Below are positions 1 through 6,672 of a stretch of DNA of 13,167 nt, one piece after another. Where the stretch lies: contig CAJMOI010000044.1 of assembly GCA_905215105.1 (NCBI GenBank), positions 1 through 13,167 on the forward strand, in the 5' to 3' direction. Both the position numbers and the translations under genes were made by a program. Position 1 is the stretch's first letter. Each line of letters begins with the position of its first letter. Under the pieces are notes generated by a model. The model saw only the letters and a list, made by a program, of their open reading frames with translations. It made no database searches and had not been told where the DNA came from. The DNA comes from an uncultured bacterium. Lineage in GTDB: Bacteria; Bacillota; Clostridia; Oscillospirales; Acutalibacteraceae.

Positions 1-668
1 TTGACGATCTGGTTTCCAAAACCGGTCGGACAAAACTCCATGTCATTGATTTCGGCTGCGGAAAAGGCTATCTGACCTTTTTGCTGTACTACTACCTGAC
101 CCAGGTCAAAAATCTGGAAGCCCATGTGGTGCGCATCGATTTAAAAGCCGATGTAATGGAACATTGCCGCCAGACCGCGAAAAAGTTCGGATATGACGGC
201 ATGGAGTTCCTGTGTCAGGATATCCGTACCTATCAGCCGGATTTTACGCCGGACATCATTGTTTCCCTCCATGCCTGTGATATCGCCACGGATTTTGTCC
301 TGTACCATGCGGTGAAATGGGGCGCGAAGATGATTTTTTCCATGCCCTGCTGCCAGCATGAACTGAACGGGCAGATGGAATCCGATGAATTTGCCATTCT
401 GACCCGATACGGCCTGCTGCAGGAGCGGGCGGCCGCCCTGTTTACGGATGCCATCCGCGCCAATCTGCTCACCGCCAGCGGATATCGGGTGCAGGTCATG
501 GAAGTGGTCAATCCGGTGGATACACCAAAGAATATTATGATTCGGGCGGAAAAAACCAATGTATCCCAGACTTCCCGGACAAAAGCCCGGGAAGAGGCGG
601 AGCGTCTGCAAAATGCGTTCCATCTGTCCAATACCATGTACCGGCTGCTCTTTGAAGCAGACAATTGA
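1..668 (+). CDS. SAM-dependent methyltransferase, Methyltransf_32-like (5' truncated)
   Basis: The reading frame is already open at the window edge (first full codon at 3) and runs 221 residues to a TGA, so the N-terminal part lies outside. What is visible is a Rossmann-type methyltransferase core. Motif I (VIDFGCGKG, visible residues 14-22) is the SAM-binding loop, and an acidic residue follows in VVRIDL. SLHACD (about 88-93) and MPCCQHE (about 114-120) come next; the Cys-Cys-x-His signature is typical of the family related to eukaryotic GSTCD/METTL25/TRMT13. Bacterial members are usually longer (about 390 residues, from memory), which fits a missing N-terminal half. The substrate is unknown; an RNA substrate is plausible by family relationship only. 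The gene ends in a hairpin terminator shared with the convergent DUF378 gene. The methyltransferase fold is very secure and the subfamily assignment fairly secure. Confidence 0.88.
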   Translation, partial: DDLVSKTGRTKLHVIDFGCGKGYLTFLLYYYLTQVKNLEAHVVRIDLKADVMEHCRQTAKKFGYDGMEFLCQDIRTYQPDFTPDIIVSLHACDIATDFVLYHAVKWGAKMIFSMPCCQHELNGQMESDEFAILTRYGLLQERAAALFTDAIRANLLTASGYRVQVMEVVNPVDTPKNIMIRAEKTNVSQTSRTKAREEAERLQNAFHLSNTMYRLLFEADN

Positions 669-675
669 AACTGAA

Positions 676-721
676 AAAACACCGCCAGTTTCCGGATTTT
701 CCCGGAGGCAGGCGGTGTTTT
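676..721. terminator. Bidirectional intrinsic terminator between convergent genes
   Basis: An 11-bp perfect stem pairs 676-686 (AAAACACCGCC) with 711-721 (GGCGGTGTTTT). An inner 5-bp stem pairs TCCGG 691-695 with CCGGA 702-706. T-runs follow the stem on the plus strand, and the A-run at 674-679 gives U's on the minus strand. It can therefore end both the methyltransferase transcript (+) and the DUF378 transcript (-). Confidence 0.88.
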
Positions 722-734
722 CTCTGAAAGGCGT

Positions 735-944
735 TTATTCTTCTGAGCGAACGATGCTGTTTTCGCGGAACAGCAGGGAAATACACCACAGTGCGGCGAT
801 ACCCACCAGTGTGTAGATAATCCGGCTGACGATGGCTGCCTGTCCGCCAAAGAGCCAGGCCACCAGGTCAAACTGGAAAATACCGATGGAGCCCCAGTTG
901 ATTCCGCCGATAATCACAAGAATCAGCGCAATAATATCCAGCAT
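735..944 (-). CDS. DUF378 family small membrane protein (YuzA-like)
   Basis: This 69-residue protein starts at the ATG at 944, preceded by a good SD (GAAAGGAG at 953-960, about 8 nt spacing). A longer in-frame reading to 1103 would run through a terminator-like hairpin and has no SD, so it is rejected. Two hydrophobic helices are visible: residues 2-20, containing IGGINWGSIGIF, and about 38-59. The GGINWG and FDLVAWLFG...SRIIYTLVGIAAL pattern is the DUF378 signature, and the length is typical for the family. Function is unknown; it is an inner-membrane protein by sequence. It follows the ATPase operon on the same strand but is separated from it by a strong terminator, so it is probably its own transcription unit. 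A second hairpin plus T6 lies just before its SD. Confidence 0.85.
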   Translation of the reverse strand: MLDIIALILVIIGGINWGSIGIFQFDLVAWLFGGQAAIVSRIIYTLVGIAALWCISLLFRENSIVRSEE

Positions 945-962
945 GACATACGCTCCTTTCCC

Positions 963-995
963 AAAAAATGCCCTCCGCCGCTGGCGGAGCCGGGC
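963..995 (-). terminator. Terminator-like hairpin in the DUF378 leader
   Basis: On the minus strand a GC-rich stem (GGCTCCGCC side 979-973 paired with 983-989, 7 bp, 3-nt loop) extends by three pairs (970-972 with 993-995) past a 3-nt bulge. It is followed by A and then six T's (968-963). The run ends only a few bases before the SD of the DUF378 gene. It could be a second terminator for the ATPase operon or an attenuator of the small gene. Confidence 0.6.
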
Positions 996-1055
996 AGCAG
1001 CCGACAGGGCTTCTGCACATGGAATAGTATTGCCTGAAAAAAGCCGTCTATACAG

Positions 1056-1099
1056 AAAAAGGCCCTGTTTCCGAAAGGTTTGCCGGAAACAGGGCCTTT
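1056..1099 (-). terminator. Terminator of the V/A-ATPase operon
   Basis: A 16-bp perfect inverted repeat (1058-1073 with 1084-1099, 10-nt loop) lies 4 nt past the stop codon of subunit D. It is followed on the minus strand by a run of five T's (1060-1056). This is a strong intrinsic terminator for leftward transcription. Confidence 0.93.
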
Positions 1100-1103
1100 G
1101 CAT

Positions 1104-1715
1104 TTATGATTTGTTTTTCTGACGCTTGATGACTTTCAGGCGGGAGAATTCTTCCCGGTCTTTTTCTTCCAATGCGTCGGTAATAAACTTTACGGTTTCC
1201 TCAAAACGGGGAATCAGAATATTTTTCAGGGCGTTGGCCCGCTTCTGGGTCTTTTTGATGGAATTGGCCAGCCGGTAAACGCTGTTCTCCACTTCGGCCA
1301 GCTCTGCGGTCAGCTCCTTCACTTCATTGAATTTATTATACGCTTTATCCAGTGAGTCATTGGAGCTGTGAATGCCAAAGGGGACGGGATAATAGGATTT
1401 GCTCAGAGAAACCATGGGAATTTCCACGCCCATGACGCTGCGGTACGCTACATGGAGATTGTTTTCCTGCGGAACGGTCTGTGCCAGTTCGCCGCAGATA
1501 CCCAGGGTGATATTGGCTTTTTGCAGTGCCAGATAAGCCTCCGCATAGGTGTCGTCAATTTTTCCCTGAATGGCGTTGGCCCGTTCGATCAGACCCATCA
1601 TCTCCCGGATCAGGATGTTGCGCTTGCGGTCCAGCAGTTCAAATCCGACTTTCGCAAGGGAGAGGGATTTTTTGGTGGAAAGCAGGTTGCCTTTGGTTGG
1701 GACAATTTGTGCCAT
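1104..1715 (-). CDS. atpD: V/A-type ATP synthase subunit D (central rotor shaft)
   Basis: This 203-residue protein is of normal length for the family. Its N-terminus (PTKGNLL..KKSLSLAKVGFELLDRKRNILIREMM, residues 6-40) is the classic D-subunit signature. The protein is predicted to be two long helices (about 10-75 and 120-190) forming an antiparallel coiled coil around a short central segment (LSKSYYPVPFG). In the assembled enzyme this shaft turns inside the A3B3 head together with F and passes torque to C and the K ring. It is the last gene of the operon, 14 nt after subunit B. The SD, AAGGAGGTGAG, incorporates the TAA stop codon of B (TAAGGAGG), so translation of D is likely coupled to B. 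A terminator follows at once. Confidence 0.97.
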   Translation of the reverse strand: MAQIVPTKGNLLSTKKSLSLAKVGFELLDRKRNILIREMMGLIERANAIQGKIDDTYAEAYLALQKANITLGICGELAQTVPQENNLHVAYRSVMGVEIPMVSLSKSYYPVPFGIHSSNDSLDKAYNKFNEVKELTAELAEVENSVYRLANSIKKTQKRANALKNILIPRFEETVKFITDALEEKDREEFSRLKVIKRQKNKS

Positions 1716-1729
1716 TGAGGCTCACCTCC

Positions 1730-3154
1730 TTATTCGCCGCTTTCTGCGGTTTCCGGTACAGCGCTCACAACCACGCCTTTGGCGGGCTCATAGTATTTGT
1801 CCAGAATTTCATCATCCACACGATCCAGCTCTTCTCTGGGCAGGGTGGTCAGCAGCTTCCAGCCCAGATCCAAACTTTCTTCAATGGTGCGGTTTTCGTT
1901 GGGGCCCTGATTGAGGAATTCTGCTTCAAACTGTTTACCGAACTCCATGTACTTTTTGTCGGTGGGGGAGAGTTCTTCTTCACCGATAACGGAAGCCAGA
2001 GAACGGGCGTCATTCACATGAGCATAGGCGGCGAACAGCTGGTTGGCCAGTGCGGAGTGGTCTTCGCGGGTGTAACCGGCGCCAATGCCGTCCTTCATCA
2101 GACGGGACAGGGAGGGCAGGACGGAAACCGGCGGATAAATGCCGCTGCCAGCCAGTCCGCGGTCCAGCACGATCTGACCCTCGGTAATATAACCGGTCAG
2201 GTCGGGAACCGGGTGGGTTACGTCGTCGTTGGGCATAGTCAGAATGGGAATCTGGGTGACGCTGCCTTTTTTGCCTTTCACCATACCGGCACGCTCATAG
2301 AGAGATGCCAAGTCAGAATACAGATAACCGGGATAGCCCTTTCTGCCGGGAATCTCGCCCTTGGAGGAACTGAATTCACGAAGAGCTTCCGCATAGGAGG
2401 TCATATCCGTCATAATGACCAGCACATGCATATCCAGCTCAAAAGCCAGATATTCCGCAGCCGTCAGCGCACAGCGGGGGGTCAGAGTACGCTCGATAAT
2501 GGGGTCATTTGCCAGGTTCAGGAACATAACCACCTTGGACAGTACGCCGGACTCGTCAAAGGACTGTTTAAAGTACTCTGCCACGTCATTTTTGACACCC
2601 ATAGCCGCAAAAACAATGGCAAAGTTATCGCCGGTTGCGTCCTTAATCTTTGCCTGACGGGCGATCTGTACAGCCAATTCGTTGTGGTTCATACCGGAAC
2701 CGGAAAAAATGGGGAGCTTCTGGCCGCGAATCAGGGTCATCAATACATCAATGGATGAAATACCGGTGTTGATGTAGTTTTTAGGATAAATACGGGAGAC
2801 CGGATTCATGGGCGTGCCGTTGATGTTGGCCCGTTTTACCGGGAAAATATCTCCCAGCCCGTCGATAGGACGGCCTGCGCCATCAAAAACACGGCCCAGA
2901 ATTTCGGGGGAAAGGGGCAGCTCCATGGGACGGCCGATCAAACGGGTGCGGGTATTGTCCAGAGAAATCCCGCGGGTACCCTGAAACACCTGTACGACTA
3001 CCCGGTTGCCCTCAATCTGTACCACACGGCCCTGGCGCAGGGCGCCGTTTTCCAGACGGATGGTGACGATTTCCTCATAGGAAGCGTCTTTCACGTCGTC
3101 CAGTACAATCAGGGAACCGTTGATTTCCTTTACGCCAATATAATCAAGAATCAT
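1730..3154 (-). CDS. atpB: V/A-type ATP synthase subunit B (non-catalytic head subunit)
   Basis: This 474-residue protein has the usual three domains: a beta-barrel (about 1-75), a nucleotide-binding-like core (about 76-350) and a helical C-terminus. The P-loop position reads FSGSGMNHN (150-158), lacking the GKT of a catalytic site, as normal for B subunits. The segment PSLSRLMKDGIG carries Arg351, matching the arginine finger that B donates to the A active site. The start is the ATG at 3154. No in-frame ATG, GTG or TTG lies just upstream. The SD is weak: GGCGG six nt away, or GGAG fifteen nt away. The 86-nt gap to subunit A folds into a predicted pseudoknot (3172-3230), and a short out-of-frame ATG overlaps the start. 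B alternates with A in the A3B3 ring, so three copies per enzyme are needed. Confidence 0.97.
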   Translation of the reverse strand: MILDYIGVKEINGSLIVLDDVKDASYEEIVTIRLENGALRQGRVVQIEGNRVVVQVFQGTRGISLDNTRTRLIGRPMELPLSPEILGRVFDGAGRPIDGLGDIFPVKRANINGTPMNPVSRIYPKNYINTGISSIDVLMTLIRGQKLPIFSGSGMNHNELAVQIARQAKIKDATGDNFAIVFAAMGVKNDVAEYFKQSFDESGVLSKVVMFLNLANDPIIERTLTPRCALTAAEYLAFELDMHVLVIMTDMTSYAEALREFSSSKGEIPGRKGYPGYLYSDLASLYERAGMVKGKKGSVTQIPILTMPNDDVTHPVPDLTGYITEGQIVLDRGLAGSGIYPPVSVLPSLSRLMKDGIGAGYTREDHSALANQLFAAYAHVNDARSLASVIGEEELSPTDKKYMEFGKQFEAEFLNQGPNENRTIEESLDLGWKLLTTLPREELDRVDDEILDKYYEPAKGVVVSAVPETAESGE

Positions 3155-3171
3155 GATATACCGCCATTTCT

Positions 3172-3230
3172 CCGTGCGATGTCAGAATTGCGGGGACTGC
3201 ATCCGCTCTTTTCGCACGGGAAAGAGCGGA
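3172..3230 (-). promoter_or_regulatory. Predicted H-type RNA pseudoknot in the A-B intercistronic gap
   Basis: Read as leftward mRNA, stem 1 is a perfect 10-bp hairpin (TCCGCTCTTT at 3230-3221... in mRNA sense TCCGCTCTTT pairs with AAAGAGCGGA, 3211-3202). Its 9-nt loop contains CCGTGCGA (3219-3212), an exact complement of TCGCACGG (3179-3172) downstream, giving an 8-bp stem 2. The connecting loops are 1 nt, 0 nt and 22 nt, which fits H-type pseudoknot geometry with coaxial stacking. No T-run follows, so it is not a terminator. It starts 10 nt after the subunit A stop codon and ends 17 nt before the B start codon, inside an initiating ribosome's footprint. The pairing is read directly; the fold and any role are inference. 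Confidence 0.55.
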
Positions 3231-3240
3231 CGGGCCGGTA

Positions 3241-5001
3241 TCAGGAGTTGAGAATCCCGGCCATTTTTTCGTCGATTTCCTTCATGTATTCGTCGAACAG
3301 ATCCAGACGATTGTTGGGGATATCGTACTTCATTTTCACCAGTTTATCGAACAGACCGGTTTCCAGAATGGAGGAAATGGGCACAGCCGCAGCCACCAGC
3401 TGATGGGCTTTATGGTACAAATGCAAAATGACCTGCATCATGCGCTTTTGCTTTTCCAGAGGAACGAAGGTATCGTCTGCATGGAAAGCGTTCTGCTGCA
3501 AGAATCCAACGCGAATCACACGGGCTGTTTCAATGACCAGTTTCTGATCGTCGGGCAATACGTCGGAACCAATCAGCTTGACAATTTCCATCAGCTGATT
3601 TTCTTCCTGCAAAAGCCGGTTGATGGTCTTGCGATATTTGACGAAATCTTCGCCGACGTTCTTCTTATACCAGGGATCCAGATCAGTGAAATATTCACTG
3701 TAGCTGGAAGTCCAGTTGATAGCCGGATAGTGACGGGCATAAGCCAGCGCTTTATCCAGTGCCCAGAAACAACGGGTAAAACGCTTGGTATTCTGGGTAA
3801 CAGGCTCGGAGAAGTCGGAGCCCTGAGGGGAAACAGCGCCGATAATGGTAACGGAGCCGTCGGTGCCATTCAAATTGTCCACCATGCCGGCGCGCTCATA
3901 GAATTCTGACAGACGGGAAGGCAGATAAGCCGGGAAGCCTTCTTCTGCGGGCATTTCTTCCAAACGTCCGGAAATCTCACGAAGAGCCTCTGCCCAACGG
4001 GAAGTGGAGTCAGCCATGATAGCCACATGATAGCCCATATCGCGGTAATATTCCGCCAGGGTAATGCCGGTATAGATGGAAGCTTCACGGGCGGCCACAG
4101 GCATGTTGGAGGTATTGGCGATCAGGGTCGTGCGGTCCGTCATGGGACGGCCGCTCTTGGGGTCGATCAGTTCGCTGAACTCGTCCAGTACCTGGGACAT
4201 CTCGTTTCCGCGTTCGCCGCAGCCCACATAAATAATAATGTCTGCATCGCACCATTTAGCCAGCTGGTGCTGGGTCATGGTTTTACCGGTTCCGAATCCG
4301 CCGGGAATGGCTGCCGTACCGCCCTTGGCAATGGGGAACAGGGTATCGATGACACGCTGACCGGTAATCAGCGGGACAGTGGGGGAGAGGCGTTTTGTCA
4401 CCGGGCGGGGCGTGCGAATGGGCCACCGCTGGCACAGGGAGAGCTTATGTTCCACGCCTTTTTTGTCGCGAAGCACCACGATGGTGTCGTTCACCCGGTA
4501 CTGTCCGTCTTTTGCTACAGAAATCACTTCGCCGGAAAGAGCGGGAGGAACCATGCACTTGTGGCGGATAATGGGGGTTTCCGGGCATTCGGCATAGAAG
4601 TCGCCGCCGCTGAGAATATCGCCCACCTTGGCGGTGACGGTGACATCCCACAGCTTTTCCGTATCCAAAGAGGAAACACTGCTGCCACGATTGATAAAGG
4701 AGCCGCTTTCCTCTGCAATGGCTTTCAGAGGACGCTCAATGCCGTCGAAAATATTGTCCAGGATGCCGGGGCCCAGGGTTACGTTCATGGGGCTGCCGGT
4801 ACCCACCACCGGTTCTCCGGGCTGAAGTCCGGTGGTTTCCTCATACACCTGAATGGTGGTAAATTCGCTGTTAATACCGATGATTTCACCGACCAGCCGT
4901 TCGTTGCCTACAAAGACCATCTCCATCATGGAGAAGCTGCGGGTTGCCTTGACGGTGACCACCGGGCCGTTTATTCCAAAGATTACGTCTTTCTTTTCCA
5001 T
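3241..5001 (-). CDS. atpA: V/A-type ATP synthase subunit A (catalytic)
   Basis: This 586-residue subunit hydrolyses or makes ATP in the A3B3 head and is of typical length. The order is an N-terminal barrel (about 1-70), the V-type-specific insert or bulge domain (about 110-190), the nucleotide-binding core and a helical C-terminus. The Walker A motif GGFGTGKT is at 234-241, the catalytic glutamate lies in GERGNE (262-267), and the Walker B region is VAIMADSTSRWAEALRE (326-342). SPQGSDFSEPVT (391-402) is the V-type hallmark. All catalytic residues are intact. The ATG at 5001 has only a weak SD (GGTG, about 8 nt). The 76-77-nt gap from subunit E holds a small hairpin (5024-5048). The family assignment is certain; whether it runs as pump or synthase in this organism cannot be told from the sequence. 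Confidence 0.98.
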   Translation of the reverse strand: MEKKDVIFGINGPVVTVKATRSFSMMEMVFVGNERLVGEIIGINSEFTTIQVYEETTGLQPGEPVVGTGSPMNVTLGPGILDNIFDGIERPLKAIAEESGSFINRGSSVSSLDTEKLWDVTVTAKVGDILSGGDFYAECPETPIIRHKCMVPPALSGEVISVAKDGQYRVNDTIVVLRDKKGVEHKLSLCQRWPIRTPRPVTKRLSPTVPLITGQRVIDTLFPIAKGGTAAIPGGFGTGKTMTQHQLAKWCDADIIIYVGCGERGNEMSQVLDEFSELIDPKSGRPMTDRTTLIANTSNMPVAAREASIYTGITLAEYYRDMGYHVAIMADSTSRWAEALREISGRLEEMPAEEGFPAYLPSRLSEFYERAGMVDNLNGTDGSVTIIGAVSPQGSDFSEPVTQNTKRFTRCFWALDKALAYARHYPAINWTSSYSEYFTDLDPWYKKNVGEDFVKYRKTINRLLQEENQLMEIVKLIGSDVLPDDQKLVIETARVIRVGFLQQNAFHADDTFVPLEKQKRMMQVILHLYHKAHQLVAAAVPISSILETGLFDKLVKMKYDIPNNRLDLFDEYMKEIDEKMAGILNS

Positions 5002-5023
5002 ATTGAAAGCACCACGCCTTTCT

Positions 5024-5048
5024 GTGAGCCGGATTGATACAGGCCCAC
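5024..5048 (-). promoter_or_regulatory. Small hairpin in the E-A intercistronic gap
   Basis: In the leftward mRNA, GTGGGCC (5048-5042) pairs with GGCTCAC (5030-5024). This gives seven pairs including one G-U, with an 11-nt loop. No T-run follows. It sits 22 nt before the subunit A start codon. It is a modest structure, noted because similar or stronger structures precede B and K. Confidence 0.35.
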
Positions 5049-5078
5049 GAAATCTCGTTGCTGAAAGTCCGGGAAGAC

Positions 5079-5675
5079 TCAGCGGACCATCAGTCCGGAG
5101 GTCTCCTCAAACCATTCCTGCTGATCTTCCAGCAGGGTGTCCAGCGTGTCGTCCGCTACCAGACCCATTGTCAGGTTCTGTGCACGGATACCGCCCAGAT
5201 GAATTTCCTCGTCCGGCTCTACACGGCAGGGAGCGCCGAAGGCTTTTTGCAAAGAGTCCTTCATTTTTACGTCTTCAGGGCGCACATACAGTACGGTTTC
5301 CGGCTGGGAAAAGAGTTCTGCCAGCTTGCGGCAGTGGTCATCCATCCACTGGACATATTCGGGGGTTGCGGCAAATTCCCGCAGTTTTGCGGCAGCTTTT
5401 GAAAATACATCGTCCATAATCTGCCTGCGCTTTTCCAAAAGCTCCCGGCGCGCATCCATTTCCCGGTGAGCCATCTCCTTGGTAATATTGTTGCGCATCT
5501 GCGCCATTTCTTTCTGAATCAGCTGATAGGCCTCGTGAAGGACCTCGTCTTCTGCTTCGCTCAGTTCTTTCTCTTTGAATTTTGCAACCTCATCTTCAAT
5601 TTTTCTGCGCTGTTCCTCCGCATAGTGGTGGATCGCTTCATTGAATTTGCTGAGTTTCTCCTGATTGGTTGCCAT
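5079..5675 (-). CDS. atpE: V/A-type ATP synthase subunit E (peripheral stalk)
   Basis: This 198-residue protein is the normal length for the family. Residues about 5-105 are strongly charged and helical (AEEQRRKIEDEVAKFKEKELSEAEDEV..., ARRELLEKRRQIMDDVF), consistent with the long coiled coil that pairs with subunit H. Residues about 108-198 form the compact alpha/beta head that caps the A3B3 ring, ending with LGGIRAQN...LDTLLEDQQ, a segment common in E subunits. The ATG at 5675 has a strong SD (GGAGGG, 7 nt). The gap to subunit F is only 24 nt. Two E-H stalks hold the head still while the rotor turns. Confidence 0.95.
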   Translation of the reverse strand: MATNQEKLSKFNEAIHHYAEEQRRKIEDEVAKFKEKELSEAEDEVLHEAYQLIQKEMAQMRNNITKEMAHREMDARRELLEKRRQIMDDVFSKAAAKLREFAATPEYVQWMDDHCRKLAELFSQPETVLYVRPEDVKMKDSLQKAFGAPCRVEPDEEIHLGGIRAQNLTMGLVADDTLDTLLEDQQEWFEETSGLMVR

Positions 5676-5699
5676 ATGGAATCCCTCCGATCTGACGGA

Positions 5700-6008
5700 T
5701 TAAATTTTGACGCCGATTGCTTCCCGCACATACCGCGTAATGGAATCCTTGGTGCGTCCGTTTCCGTGGCGGTCGGGAATTTCCACGATCAGGGGACGCT
5801 TGCGGTTTAATTTAAAGTCATAGACCAGCTCCGGGCACAGGGTCAGCAGCCGCTCGGTGATGAGTATCACCGCCACATCCTCCATGTCCATTGCTTTGGT
5901 CAGCTCTCTGCGGACCTCGTCGGCTTCATGCACCACAACGCCTTCAATTCCGGCCAGACGCATACCGACCTGGGTATCCACGTTGTCGCTGATTAAGTAA
6001 AAGCGCAT
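5700..6008 (-). CDS. atpF: V/A-type ATP synthase subunit F (central rotor)
   Basis: This 102-residue protein starts at the ATG at 6008 (MRFYLISDN), preceded by the SD AGGTGA at about 6 nt. An upstream in-frame start at 6050 would add 14 unrelated residues with no SD and is rejected. The fold is a small Rossmann-like domain: RFYLISDNVDTQVGMRLAGIEG (2-23) and VAVILITERLL (about 45-55) are the family signatures. F binds the side of the D shaft and rotates with it. It is separated from K by a 167-nt structured gap, the longest inside the operon, and sits 24 nt before E. In many bacterial V-ATPase operons F follows C and precedes A, so its place before E is a variation in gene order. Confidence 0.95.
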   Translation of the reverse strand: MRFYLISDNVDTQVGMRLAGIEGVVVHEADEVRRELTKAMDMEDVAVILITERLLTLCPELVYDFKLNRKRPLIVEIPDRHGNGRTKDSITRYVREAIGVKI

Positions 6009-6102
6009 GAATTCACCTGCTTTCCAAAAAAGATAAGGGGCCCGTTGCAAAACCGGAAAAAGGTTTGTGCAGCGGACCCTCTCGCAAAGGCTTTGTCAAC
6101 AG

Positions 6103-6124
6103 TCCGAAGCGTTTCAGCTCCGGA
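6103..6124 (-). promoter_or_regulatory. Intercistronic hairpin in the K-F gap
   Basis: In the leftward mRNA, TCCGGAGC (6124-6117) pairs with GCTTCGGA (6110-6103). This gives eight pairs with one G-U and a 6-nt loop TGAAAC. A second, GC-rich mini-palindrome (5 bp, 6137-6141 with 6145-6149) lies between it and the K stop codon. Neither is followed by a T-run, so they are more likely RNA stability or processing structures than terminators. The whole 6009-6175 gap carries no recognisable gene. Confidence 0.4.
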
Positions 6125-6175
6125 ACCAGCCTTTTTCGGGCCGGGCCCGTAACCGGTGCTCTGCCTGATTTCCGA

Positions 6176-6625
6176 TTAGAACTTCTGGAGAATCAGGATG
6201 GAGATCAGCAGGCCATACAGTGCAATACCTTCGCCCAGTGCCACAAAGATGATGGCCTTACCGAATGCCTTGGGATCTTCGGAGGTTGCGCCGATTGCAG
6301 CAGGAGCAGCAGCGGCAACTGCAATACCACCGCCAACACCGGCGATGCCAACGGACAGAGCAGCAGCGATCATGCCGAGACCAGCGGTCATGTCAGGAGC
6401 AGCGGCAGCAGCGGCTGCGGTTGCAGTAGCGGTGTCGGTGCCTGCGGCGGAAGCCAGCATGGGAGCGGCGAACAGCACCAGGCAGACAATGGCAAAGGAA
6501 GCCAGCTGACGGACAAAGGCGCGGGACGGCTTTGCGCCGCGCTTTACGGAACGATTGGCAAACCAAACGGAAACTGCCAGAAAGGCCACGGGCAGAACCA
6601 GCATCATCACAGTAGTTGCAGACAT
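6176..6625 (-). CDS. atpK: V/A-type ATP synthase subunit K (membrane rotor ring, proteolipid)
   Basis: This 149-residue, very hydrophobic protein starts at the ATG at 6625 with the SD GGAGG at 8 nt. It has four membrane segments: about 5-23, 41-60, 82-110 and 123-146. The last two form the canonical c-type hairpin: a Gly/Ala-rich helix (GVGGGIAVAAAAPAAIGA), a polar loop (TSEDPKAFGK) and VALGEGIALYGLLISILIL carrying the ion-binding Glu132. The first hairpin has no carboxylate, and an Ala/Thr-rich linker (about 63-77) joins the halves. One ion site per four helices is usual for V-type K subunits. The Gln/Thr side chains that coordinate sodium in the Enterococcus hirae ring are not seen in the helices, which argues for proton coupling (inference). 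About ten copies form the ring. Confidence 0.95.
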   Translation of the reverse strand: MSATTVMMLVLPVAFLAVSVWFANRSVKRGAKPSRAFVRQLASFAIVCLVLFAAPMLASAAGTDTATATAAAAAAAPDMTAGLGMIAAALSVGIAGVGGGIAVAAAAPAAIGATSEDPKAFGKAIIFVALGEGIALYGLLISILILQKF

Positions 6626-6672
6626 AATGAGTACCTCCAGTTTTCAAAATTGGAATAGGTTTATATGTACCA

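Noticed and set aside
1526..2758. A 410-codon open frame on the plus strand, antisense to subunit B
   Set aside because: It lies wholly opposite a certain gene, has low-complexity protein content resembling no family and has no SD. It is a by-product of codon bias in the real gene.
4027..5037. A 336-codon open frame on the plus strand, antisense to subunit A
   Set aside because: It mirrors the third-position pattern of subunit A and shows no domain or SD of its own.
6071..6099. A perfect TTGACA on the minus strand in the K-F gap
   Set aside because: No acceptable -10 lies 16-18 bp downstream (TCCGCT at 17 bp), so an internal promoter is not supported.
6370..6450. A GCAGC-rich repetitive stretch
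   Set aside because: It simply encodes the alanine-rich linker of subunit K; there is no sign of a tandem array with fixed period.
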